From positions 14,273,323 to 14,337,322 of the forward strand of contig JAMXBB010000010.1 in NCBI GenBank assembly GCA_024138015.1: a DNA stretch of 64,000 bases. The letters run 5' to 3'. Made by a program: the position numbers and the translations under genes. Position 1 is the stretch's first letter; each line of letters begins with the position of its first letter. The notes beneath the pieces were generated by a model that worked only from the letters and a program-made list of their open reading frames with translations, did no database searches and had not been told where the DNA came from. This document shows, in pieces, positions 47,165 to 58,299 of this stretch. The stretch is from Lumnitzera littorea. Its lineage: Eukaryota; Streptophyta; Magnoliopsida; Myrtales; Combretaceae.

Positions 47165-49547
47165 TGTAGACACCTCATTTTTGTTTTATCATTTTTACTG
47201 AGCTAGGAAAATTAAAATAAATAAAATTAATAAATAATAAAATAAATGAAAATTAAAAAATAATAAAAAGGAAGTCAAGTCGTATCAAGTCCAGTCGTAT
47301 TGAGTCGAGTCGTAGCAAGTCTAGTTGAGTAGTATCAAGTTAAGTTAAATTGAGTTAGGTTGTTTAATGTCAAATCGGATAATGGTGAGAGATCAATTTA
47401 ATAAATTCTAAGTCATTGAAAAATTGGGCTTCATTAAAATATTTTAGTCCGGTTCGATATAAAATGAATTTTTATCTAATTTATATTGGACTAAAATAAA
47501 CTTAGGATTTATTAAGTAGATTATTGGGCTAAATCAAATTGGATCGGATTGAGTCTAGAAAATAGAAAGCCCAAATTAAAATAAAGTCTGTAAAAACTAA
47601 GTCAAATCTCCAAAGAATCATTAGCAAATATTCCATATCTGAGATACAAAAAGATTCAATTGTGGGTTTATAAATAATGAGTCGGCAGGTGACATTTGAC
47701 ACGTTTTTCAATTACACGACCTACATTCACTATTTTACACTAGCCCTACTTCCACAATATCACCCCACAACCAAACACATCTACGCACTAAACACACCAA
47801 CCACAAGTATCCACTGCATACACCAAATTCCATAGCACATAACTCATCGCACTCCGACATAGCACAGACCCATACGTACTGACAACTTCGACCCATGGCC
47901 GTACTACTTCGCATACACCCACACATGCCCCCTAACCACCACTGGTTGAAGCACACCCCTAACTAAATAGCAATCACACCGTTCCAGTTCCATACACTTA
48001 TGTCCCTAAATATACACATGTCGACACACCTCCCCTAATTGAACAGCCTATACACACACTCACGCCTAATCCTCAATTCCACGACCAACAAATACAACCA
48101 CACGCCCTAACACACGACAAGTGCCTACATACTAGAGTATACACACACACTCTCATTCATTCCTAACCCCCTGACAACACAGCAACATTCCCACGACACT
48201 TGCATTGATACGGTTACTCACATAATTGATATCACACACATGATTTCCTACATACGATACACCAACATACACGCTAATCATCGTCTTACACACGCATTAA
48301 ATATTGATCATGCAGCCATACGCACACAATCCCTCCCTTGCACTCCACGCACAATGCACATCGTACACAATCCATCGTTACACATACGCAACTCGACTCG
48401 TTTAGGTAAAAAAATTTAAATTATTGCTTTATTTAATTTTTTTAGTTAATTTAATTATCTTTTACCAATTTTATTTTTTTTGTGCAATTTTTTTATTGTT
48501 ATTATTATTTTTATTGTCATGTCATTAGGTATTTTTTAGATAATTTGAATTTTTTGATAAAATTAGTTAGTTAAATTTTGCATTTTTTAAAAATAGTGTA
48601 TCTTTTCTTTGAGATCTATATCTTCAAAGAAGATACATACTTTGCATTTAGGATTTAAAAAAGATACGCGTCTAGATATGTATCTTAACGTATCCTACAA
48701 TTAAGATTTATGTATAAAGATACGTATCTAGATCGTATCTTAGTAGATCTTGCAATTAGGATTTAGAAAAGATACATCATAGATCTTACATGTAAGATTT
48801 AGAAAATGTATTTTCGACACGCAATGAGTTTTTTTTTTTAAAAAAAAATCTCAACCGAAGTTTTTTAAAAAAATTTAGTTAGTTAAGGTTTTCTTAAAGT
48901 CATAAAATTAGTTTTTTTTAAGGTTTTTTTTAAATATAATAATAAAATGTTAAATAAATGTAAATCTAGCTCAGTTTTTTAATAAAAAAATCCACTTGCT
49001 AAATGTTTTATAAAAATAAAATTACGTTTGTTTGATCCCGACTAGCAGATACGTAAGTACTTTCGGAGCAACTATATAAAAAATTTAAAAGAAACTTCTT
49101 TCCCTTTTTTGAAAAATTCGTAATAAAAATAATAAAAAATCGTTTTAGTTATATTTTTGCAAATCTGTGCATATATAGTATTTTTTAAAAAAATTATAAA
49201 AATAAAGCCCATTAATTGATTTTTTTTTAATTTTTACATGGCGATTTAGTATTAATAGGTTAGCCCCCGAACTCAATTTTTCTAGTTATTTTTTTTAAAA
49301 GCTATTTTTTTTAGAAAATACGCGGATCAGTGACTAAATTAGGGTTTTCTCACCCAAAAACCCTAATTTCATTTTTACCAGTTGAATTGGTTAGCAACTT
49401 TGAATTTTTTAAAAATATTTTTTAAAAACATTTTTTTTAGAAAATGATTTCTTAATTTTATGTTGAGTAATCTATATTAAGCAGGCTAAGCTTAATATAG
49501 ATTAAATTAAAGAAAACGAAATAAGACTCAATACTTGGTCTTCTACA
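47165..49547 (+). mobile_element. LTR of TGTAGACACC family nested in Tat pol
   Basis: 2,383 bp beginning TGTAGACACCTCATTTTTG and ending TTGGTCTTCTACA, inserted between protease and RT. Flanks CTTGG and TATGG do not match well, so the target duplication is unresolved. It contains a GAGTCG-rich degenerate repeat (47,270-47,355), a C-rich block (about 47,730-48,390) and tandem hairpin units (48,614-48,815). There are no transposon domains, so a solo LTR is likely. Confidence 0.65.
48614..48815. repeat. Tandem hairpin-containing units (GATACGTATCTAGAT type)
   Basis: Four degenerate units of about 35-55 bp, each starting GATAC. Most carry a TCTAGAT or ATAGATC core and end near GATTTA with A-runs. 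One unit (48,717-48,741) has 8-bp complementary arms AAGATACG and CGTATCTT. Confidence 0.6.
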
Positions 49548-49559
49548 TATGGTGCTATA

Positions 49560-51470
49560 TGGGGTATAATGATCAACAACAACAAAATCAATCAGCTATG
49601 AGGCAACATGCTCATCGTCACCTAACCAAACAAGGCGAGTGATGAGGTCGTTGGTGGGCAAGATTTGTCAATGAAGCCAACTAACCTCTACCTATAAGGT
49701 CGTAGGGGCTCCTCAATTTGAACCTTCATCTATTTGTAAGCATGATAGAAAATGATGTCCATCGACTTGCCATTGTCAATGAACGTCTTGGGGACATCAA
49801 AGTAGCTTATCTCCACCTTGATGATCATAAGATCAATGTGTGGGTACTCAATGCCTCTTTGTCCTTGGCAGAAAAGGAAACATAGTGTTCATCTTCAATT
49901 TATTGCCTCGGATAGATAGGATTTTGTGCTATACTTTGAAGGAAGAGTTAGCATCCCCCAACCCTGAGCCACCGGTGATTGTTTAGAGCTGGCTTCTCTT
50001 ACCTTGATATCGCTAATCATCGGGGTTGTTTTGTTATTATTGTTATAGCTCATCGGTTCAACGGCATTGGGATGGTTGTTGAACCTGATCTCTTTCATCA
50101 GTAATGAGATGGTTGTTGTAGTCTCAGAGTACGAGACCTTTGACCACGTTCTTCAAGTGTTAGCACTCATTTGCGTTGTGCTCATATACGTTTTGATGGT
50201 CACGAAACTTGCTTGATTCTATAGCTTTCGCATCTCTTGAACTTAAGGAGGCCTCAGTAGTTGTCTTTACAATTCGTAAATGATTTCACTAAAAGGGAGG
50301 TTTAGTGGTGTGTAGTAAGTGTAGTCTATGAACTTCTATTTCTGCCTCTCTTGGCAATCTTTCCTCAAAGAGGACGGCTGTCATCTCTAGAGCCAAGGCA
50401 ATCCTTAACCAAACTTCTTCTATCATAGTTGTTAACCTCCAACTTAGCCCAGATGGTGTCCTTTCGCTATAACATATTTCTTTTCCATCCTTACAAACTC
50501 ATCGAAAGTCCACCTATTGCAACATATTTACTAAAGGGGTTGACTTTGTTGATTATGGCTCACAGCATGAGCCTTACATCAAGCTTTAGGTTTTGGAGCT
50601 TGGCCTAATTGAAATTCTCTAGGTAGGCCTTAAGTGTTCATTAGGTTCCAGCTTGACATTTTAGAGAGTAAATGAGTCCCTACATAGTACTTTGCTATTG
50701 AAGAAGTGTCATTGGAACCCGATCGCAAGCTCTTCAAATTAGTGGATAAAGCCATCTTAAAGGGTGTTGAATCGTAATAGTGTTACCTTCATCAAAGTGC
50801 TTAGGATGGCCTTGCATATAGGCGTCGGAGAAGTTATAGAGACTCATCGCAACGCAAAAGTGCATAGGTGGCTGCTAAGGTCACCCTTGCCATCATAGGT
50901 GTTAAGATATGGAAGCTAAACACCCTATAAGAAGGTTTCCGCTAAGATGATAGACATGAATGGGCTCCTACTCATACTTAGTCTCGATAGCCGAGTCAAG
51001 GATTTGGCTCTCTTTTGTTTACGTATGTTGTATGCGTAGCGGATGTACTTGTCCAACTCTTAGATGTTCATATCCTTAAGTAGCTTTTGAGAGTAGCCAG
51101 GGGATAGCTCCTTTTACACCCTGCTGGAGCCTGAATCCTCAGCCCATCCTCAGCCCACATGAGAACCTTGCTACAATTCATGTTCAATTGATTATAGAGG
51201 TCCTTAGGTTGGCGATGAACAAGCTAAACATGATTACATAGGCATACTAGGTCGATGGAGGTGTTGTAAAGCGTTTACTTTGCTCATTTGGCCTACTTGA
51301 CAAGTTGATGGAAGGGTCTTCATTGTAGGCTTTGCATTGAGCCTTTTACTCATTGAGTTTTACTATTTTCCTCTATCGTTTGGTAAAAAATTGCCTTCAA
51401 TTGGTCAAACTCTAAAGTTGGGATGCCTGTAGGTAAGTATACTTGCTCTTAGCCAAGTGTGAAAGATAAG
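49560..51470 (-). pseudogene. gag and protease remnant of the Tat element
   Basis: The protease near 49,640-49,830 reads HIDLMIIKVEISYFDVPKTF and IDNGKSMDIIFYHAYK. The D-N-G-x-S motif is that of Tat-type proteases (usual VDNGSSADI). A gag zinc-binding-like stretch near 50,110-50,210 reads KFRDHQNVYEHNANEC, followed by HLKNVVKGL. The more N-terminal gag (to 51,470) is heavily decayed. Confidence 0.7.
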
Positions 51471-51478
51471 TAATAGAG

Positions 51479-51490
51479 GTGGATGCCAAA
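51479..51490 (-). other. Primer-binding site relic of the Tat element
   Basis: The minus strand reads TTTGGCATCCACC just inside the LTR end. It resembles the TTGGCGCCCACC type primer-binding sites of plant gypsy elements, with C-to-T type changes. Confidence 0.5.
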
Positions 51491-51493
51491 TGG

Positions 51494-51605
51494 TGATGTG
51501 TTGATCACTCAAAAGTAGTCATCTGGTGTTTCGATCACCGTATACGATGGTGGACCTGTAAAAATGCCTCCTTTAGCTAAGCCCCCATTTAGTGCTCGAA
51601 GCAGA
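51494..51605 (-). repeat. Truncated 5' LTR of the Tat element
   Basis: The plus strand begins TGATGTGTTGATCACT and follows the left LTR for about 110 bp (CGATCAC, ATGGTG, TTAGCTAAGC). It then diverges abruptly, so most of this LTR is missing or replaced. Confidence 0.6.
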
Positions 51606-52660
51606 CTTGAACAGGCTATGCAAATGCTAGGCAAGTTGAACAAGATGCTCCATTATGAAATTGAATAGGTATAGAAGTTGACTTAAAAAGTGCTTCTAAT
51701 AAGGACTTTAAAACATAGTATCTCATAATGCAACTCAAAAAGTACCATGTTTAGACTTCAAAACAAAATCAAACCTAGAAGGTAACTTAAAAAGTCTTTC
51801 ACTAAGAACTTTAAAACTACATTAGTATAGAACCTACATCAAAAAGTACTAGCAATAAAGTCCACCTAAGTAATAATTTTAAGCCATCAATAATTAGTGT
51901 AAATGAATTAATAACTTAAAACACGATTAACCTAATCTCATAGTTAACAAGCGATTTTCTGATGTTATGTGCAAGGAAACTCTAAGCATCAATTGTAATA
52001 TTGGAGCCATTGAGGAATAATGGCAAAATAGGGACCTAAAGCATATGGATTCATTTAGACTATTAGGTCGCAGTTGCGCAATTTTTGTAGTATTGAACTG
52101 GACAAAAAATTTTGTCCCATGTTTAGTTTGTAAATTTGTTTGATAACTGAACAAAAACTAAGCGAATGGACTGGAGAAAATGCCTAAATTTTGTTTCATC
52201 TAAACCACAGTATAAAAATGAAATTCACTGAATAAAAATAAAAAATATTTTACATTTCTAAAAATACTCCTCCATGTTATAATATTAAGTTAATGAATAT
52301 TATTTTTATTAAATAATACAAAAATTATTTATTTTATAATATAAATAATTAATTTTTTAATATAAATTTTGTGTCGAGTACTATGTAAGTTAAACATGGT
52401 ACAATAAGCTTATACTATCTAATCCTCCTTATACTTGTCCTATCCAGTTTTCTTTATCATGTCCTATCCTTATAACCAAACACTATCTTAAACACAAAAC
52501 AGAGATAAAAAAATATGATTCATAAAGTAGGTAAGGAGGGTTCTTCGACTTTAGTTAACCCAAGATTATCTCATAAAGTATCCTAAGGATATCCAAGGAA
52601 GAGGAATAGAGCCTAACAAATATGACAAATTCGAGTAACTAATCTCTAGATAAGTAGAAT
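51606..52660. other. Non-coding DNA with degenerate tandem repeat
   Basis: 51,665-51,870 contains about four degenerate units built on AACTTAAAAAGT...CTTTAAAAC. The rest is AT-rich with no gene recognised. Confidence 0.5.
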
Positions 52661-55128
52661 TGTAGACTCCCCATTTTTACTCTCTATAATTTAGAGTTTT
52701 TTTTTTTAATAAAAGAAAAGGGTCCTTTAGAAAATTGAGAAAAATACAAAAGAATTAAAATTTAGAGAAAAAGAAAAAATAAGTGTTAAGAATGAATTTT
52801 TAGCCATAGGTCATTTTTAGAGTTCTTAAATCATTTAGAAAAGGGTTATTTTTTTTAAGGGTCAGATGGAGTCAAAGTTAACAATTATAGATCATACTTA
52901 GACCTTGCTAAGACTTAAATTAATTTTAACATGTGCTTTGGTTAATTTAGAATTCAATTTTAGGTTTAGACTATGTCTAGTATTTTTATTAATTCATTTA
53001 TTTATCTTCATGTATTTATGGTTTTTTAATCAATTAATTAAAAAATAAAATAATAAAGGAAGGAAAATAAAAGTTAGGCTAATTCAAGATAGGGCTAGAA
53101 GTCACATGATAGGGCCAATCCGGCCCATAGTGCGCCCATGAGCATTAGGGAAAATTTTTTCCAACTGGCGTATTGAATCACATGCTTTGCAAGTAACCCT
53201 CCTCATTCCCTTCCACTAGTATTTTTCGAAAAAAACAAACAGAAAATAAGGAAAAATGCTTGGGTCTATAGAACCTGAATCTAGCAACAAATCTAATCAA
53301 TTTTTCATTGTTTCTAAATGGATTTAATAGAATCATGACTAAATAATTGATGAAAACCATAAATCTAACGAAGATATTATTTAATCCGATAAAATAGAGA
53401 TTTGTAGAGGATTCAAATCTAGATTGAATCTTATTTAGGGAGATTTAGTATGATCGAAAATTATTCACAAGATTCAATTTGGAGTTTTATAAATAAAGAT
53501 CACGTTACAATAAGGAAAAGGAGAACAGATACGTAATAACCAAATTTCGACGTACTTGTCATTTCCTACCTTAATCATAACATATTATATATAGCTACCA
53601 TCTTCAATAGCCACCGCACGACCAACCTGCAACCATTGCACAACCTGTTAACATTAACCCCAACACCCATACATGTATACAAAAGCCACCAGCCTTTATC
53701 CCTCTCTCGTGCAGCAATCCTAAACACAACAAACAAGCACATGTAATCACTATACCCTAGTACCACGTGACTTCCCATCACCATGACCCTAGTACATACA
53801 ATACAGACTATATGCAGCAACCCATACGATCACCACTCTCTACCCCATATACAACCTCTATTACCGTCTACGACCAAAACCCCACCATACACGGCCATCT
53901 CTCAAAACACCATCAATCATGCTTCCTTCATCCAAAAGTAACACCACGCGACATATAAGCATCAACACTACCACCTATCTATCAAGTACCACTCAAATAG
54001 CCATAACTCACTAATGTAAGCACGCTAAGCTAAGTTTCATCAATAAGATTCTCATGAATCTTTAGTTTCCCATTCTATTCATTAACTAGAAGCTCTCGTG
54101 TAAAGCCCCTTGCTTATGCCACTATTGGTTTGAAGAAGAAGGATCCGACCCAGTGTTGGACGACTTGAAAGCATTATCCAGATCTGACCCACTCCAAGGA
54201 GCCCTACGTATGCCTAACCTAAGTCCAACATCCTCTTGATTTTCTATTTTGCTTTTGTTATTCATTTATTCCATTATTATAATTTAAAAAAAAAAGGAAG
54301 TGTTCTAATAAATGAAAAATGGTGTTTTATCATTTAGAAATTTTTTGTTTTTCTTTAAAAATATAAAAATAATAAAACGATAAAAAAATATTTTTATCGC
54401 TTAGAAAAGTTGCTTTTCAAAATAAAAATTAACAAATCCTTTTCAAAATGAGGACATTCTAGAGAATTTTCTAAAAAAATAAAATACTTAAGAATTAAGA
54501 CTCTTTTAGATTTTTTTTCATAAAACTAGATGGTTTAAAAACATAAACTTGGCTCTTTTCCAAATTTAAAAGAAACCAATGCATTTAAGGTTTTCAAAAT
54601 AAACTATAAAAATCTAATCTCTACTAGCGAGTACGTAGGCATCTCTAAAGTGACTTAAAATATATGAAATTTTCAATTTTTCAATTTTTTGTAAATTGTA
54701 TTTAAATCCATATTTTTTACAAGTACATGTAATTTTATTTATGCATTCATGGATAAACTTTGTTTTTTTAGAAGGGTAATTTTTCAAAATTAAACCTATT
54801 TCCGGAAAGTTAAAAAGTGACACCTATTAAGGTTTAATAAGGTAGCACTCGGATCTAAAATTTTTTTGTTTTATTTTTAAAATTAGTTTTATTAAAGATC
54901 AGTAATTAAGTTGTAACTAATCAACCCAATTACTTACAGCTTAATTCTTTTCCCGATCACGGTCGAGTAACGACTCCAAATGATTTTCAAAAGAGAAAAA
55001 AAAAAACGGAATTTTCCTTAGTCCTTAGTCAAAGATTAATATTAAATAGGTAAAGGTATAATATTAGTTAGAGTAAGAAAAATATAAAACCCAAAAATCA
55101 AGCAGACAAGGATCAATGCCTTCTAATA
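52661..55128 (+). mobile_element. LTR of TGTAGA family (plus orientation)
   Basis: Begins TGTAGACTCCCCATTTTTAC, like the element at 47,165, and contains the same type of C-rich block (about 53,575-53,960). Near its end it has TTTTCCCGATCACGGTCGAG and AACGACTCCAAA, then GGATCAATGCCTTCTAATA, which resembles the 47,165 element's end. The 3' boundary is approximate and no target duplication was found. Confidence 0.5.
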
Positions 55129-55329
55129 TTTAGAGTATTATTTTAAAATATTTGGAAACTTTAGTATATCTTGTTTATGATTGTAAATAGTTACTTTTGT
55201 GTGCTAACACATATGCTTGAACTTTGATTTGCTATTGTAGTAGCTGAGCTTCATGTTATGTTGTTTTGTGTATATTATTTTGTTTAGAATGATAGAAAAT
55301 TTGTTGATCACTATCGAGCCTGGTTTTTC

Positions 55330-57183
55330 ATCCTCTCGGTTCCTTTTATAAAATTATAAGTCTTCTCTAAGCCGATCAGTACTAAACCCTGCCTGTTTAA
55401 TATTGATCCTAGACTAGGGTTTAAAGAAAACCATTTTTTCAATTTAAAAAGGGATTAAAGTCGCCACCTAACCAGAGTCAGGAAAAATGGTTAAGTTATA
55501 ACCAATTTGGTGGATTAGCTATAACTTAGCTACCGGTCTATCAATTAAAAAAAAAAAACAATTTGTAAAACAGCTTTTTTTGAAAATTAAAGATTTAGGT
55601 CCGAGAGCTAGTTTATTAAACCCTAAATGGGTACCACTTTTAACTTTCCAAATTTAACTTCGCCTTTTAAATGTACCCTTATTAATTTCTAAAAACATCT
55701 AATTATAATACACGTGATTAAATCGATCAATTTACATAAATATCTAAAAATGGAAAAAATAAAACTTTCCATATTTTAAGTCACCCCGTACTTACATACA
55801 GGTGCCTACGTACCCATTATTCAAAATCAGACATACGTAGTTCTTTTATAAAAAACTTTAGTGGGTGGTTTGATTTTAATTTTTGAAAAAGGGTCGTATT
55901 TACGTTTTTACCCAATTCAATTTATTCAAGGAAATTCTTTTAAAGGGTCCTAATTGGTGTTTTATTTTTGGAAACTCTAAAATAGTCCTAATTTAGAAAA
56001 AGGTTTATTTATTTTCATTTATTTTTAGAAAGCTTAATTTTTCTAAGTATGAAAATGATTTTTGTTCACTAACCTATTTATTTATTTTTATTTTTATTAT
56101 ATTATCTTATTTATTTTATACTTATTCTATCTATTTCTATTTATAAAATAAATAAATAGACTACTTTCTTTCTTTCTTTTTTCTTTTTCGTTCTTTTTTC
56201 TTTTTTTTTTCTTTTTCTCATTTATAACATTTACAAATAAACAAATGAATAAATAAATAAAGAAAAGAAAAACCGGGTTGGCTCGGATTGGCTCACTTCA
56301 GCTTAGATCGGCTCGATCAGCTTAATTCGGCTCGGTCGGCTCGAAAAATCCGATGGTGATGGTTTTTGTAAAAACACTGTAGGGAATGCTATCCTAAAGA
56401 GAGGCAACTTTGATTTTTGTTTTTTTTAAAGTGTTTCAAAGTTTTTTGTTGTGTTTTGAAAATGAAGAGCAGACCCTTATTTATAGGTATCATAGTTGTG
56501 TTAAGGATGTAAAAAATTAAATGTAATATGACTTTCTTCCAATTTTGGATTAAACAGACCTGGACAATATATGGTGCTAAATACATAGCTGCGTGTGTAT
56601 GAATGTGCTAAAGTATGTCGAAGTGTGTCTACCATACTTAGAAGTGAGTTGACAAATGACGTAATAATAATGTAACCTGTGACATAGCGATGATGTGGCC
56701 ATAAAGTAAGAAAAGAAAATAAAAGATATATTTTACACCTTACATGGATTGAACCCAAGATCTCTAAATCATATGCAATATCAAGTCCAGATGCTTATCC
56801 AATTGAGCTATTAGTTTTTCTTTATTCATATGTGTAATTAATTGCACATATGGACCAGGTCAGCCTGAGCTAGACTCAAATCTAAGTCTAGACCCAACAG
56901 TCTTTTATTCAAAGCTATTGAAATTAAAATTATATTCTATTTAAACAACCTAAAAATTTATTATTTTTGAAATACCCTATTTTATTTTGTGACTTTTCAA
57001 ATTTCTTATTTTTTTTGTACTTTTTCCTATTTTCCTATATTTTTCTAGAATTCCTATTTTTTTCTAAATTTCTTCATTTTTTGGGGCTTTCTTTAATTTT
57101 CCATTTTTTTTTAACTTTTCTAATTTAGGACACTATAACCTAATTTGAAAAACAAAAAAAGGGGCAAAAATTAGGTATCTACA
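55330..57183 (-). mobile_element. LTR of TGTAGA family (minus orientation)
   Basis: On the minus strand it starts TGTAGATACCTAATTTTTGC at 57,183. Toward its left end, the plus-strand segment near 55,455-55,515 matches the reverse complement of 54,930-54,985 (AGTCG...AGTCAGGAAAA...TTAAG). It faces the previous LTR tail to tail. It includes a pyrimidine tract (56,160-56,222) and a GGCTCG-rich degenerate repeat (56,275-56,345). The left boundary is uncertain. Confidence 0.5.
56746..56810 (-). other. tRNA-like pol III A/B box pair (SINE head or tRNA relic)
   Basis: The minus strand has TAGCTCAATTGG (56,799-56,810, A-box-like) and GGTTCAATCC (56,746-56,755, matching the B-box consensus) at tRNA-like spacing. 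The D-arm and acceptor do not pair well, so it is not a functional tRNA. Confidence 0.35.
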
Positions 57184-58290
57184 ATCACCCCAAAAACAAA
57201 GTAACTTATAACTTAGCCTAACTTATAACTTAGACAATTAGGATTATTAGGCCAAATACTTCAACGAAGATAGCTAAAATAGTCATATCCATACCCGTAG
57301 TCAAACTAAGTGACATAAGAAGATATCGCAGTAAGATTAGAGACCATGATTAAAAGGTAGTCTCAAGTAAAGAGTATTCTCTATTGCATAAACCTTGGTT
57401 TAGCCTTGATTCATAAGTGTATTTAAGTTTTTCAATCCTAATTAAACCAGAAGTAATTTCTCTAATCTTACAATGAATTGGATAATGTCATAAGTTAGCA
57501 TTTGCTTGTTTATGCATTGCATTTGATTAACTTAGTTGACAACCTTACTTGCTTTGTGATGAATGCATACATTTGTATTTGTCCCACTTACTAAGCTGTG
57601 GTTGCTCAGTCCCTTCTAGATTCTTTTGCAAGTTCAAAGTTGTATGTCGAATGTCACCCAATTTCCAATTAGCATTTGATGGGGTTGGAGAGTGAGGATA
57701 AAGAAGAAACTATTGGATTCCTTATTTTCTTTTATAACTTGATGGGAAATTAATTGGGTCTCCTTAAGTGAGGAACACACTCGGTGCATTCCTAAAAAAA
57801 ATTCGAAAAAAATGGCTAGGGACCAAAAAAAAGGTACACTTCAGGTAAGTGCCTTTTTTATTATCACCTGTTGCACAGAAGCCAACAAGTTTAGTAGGCA
57901 ACTATGTAGCAGGCAATCAAAAATACAAATAAAAAAAATACCAATATCTAAGTAAAAACAAAATGGATACAGGCTAAAAAGTAATACCTCACTTCAATCT
58001 CGAATAGATAACTCCAAACTTCACCACATTTTAGCCAAGTCGACAGTTTTCTATCCCTTACAACCTACATATCCAACCATATCAAGACAATCAAAAGTTG
58101 AAATTAAATGTTTAAGTGCAAAACATCTAAAGTGTACGAAGAAACATGAAGAAGCATTCGTACATAAAGTGTACATAACTAGAAATGTCAAGTCAATGAG
58201 TTCATACAAAAGAAAATAATGTATAAGACTAGTCCCTTTTTCTCCTACTTTTTGGTGAATATATAAGCTACTTAAGAAGCCAACCCCTGC
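57184..58290. other. Non-coding DNA with fragment of a TGTCAC-type LTR
   Basis: No gene seen. Position 57,587-57,607 carries the reverse complement of the GAGCAACCACAGC...AGTAAG motif found in the solo LTRs at 13.7 and 62.6 kb, suggesting a minus-oriented LTR fragment. A 17-bp direct repeat built on ACTTATAACTTAG lies near 57,205-57,235. Confidence 0.4.
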
Positions 58291-58299
58291 CTGGACCCA

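Larger units (their letters stand above)
34080..51605 (-). mobile_element. Degenerate Tat-type Ty3/gypsy element with antisense extra ORF
   Basis: A long minus-strand gypsy element. From right to left: partial 5' LTR (51,494 to about 51,605), primer-binding site (51,479-51,490), gag and protease (49,560-51,470), RT and RNase H (45,050-47,160), integrase (44,750-45,000 and 40,290-41,110), an extra ORF on the opposite strand (35,560-39,120) and 3' LTR (34,080-34,959). The RT reads NFMDVYSCYNQIRISHKDEV with YVDD, as in Tat-lineage pol proteins. Nested insertions lie at 37,190-38,580, 41,119-44,744 and 47,165-49,547. All frames are broken. Large size, pol type and an antisense ORF near the 3' LTR are known Tat-lineage traits. 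The assignment is by recognised motifs. Confidence 0.85.

Noticed and set aside
47735..47956. 73-codon Cys/Trp-rich minus-strand ORF
   Set aside because: It is a product of the C-rich LTR block; there is no conserved spacing like a known cysteine-rich peptide and no start or signal context.
56739..56815. Functional tRNA gene
   Set aside because: A- and B-box-like words exist but the acceptor and D stems do not pair, and it sits inside repeat DNA.
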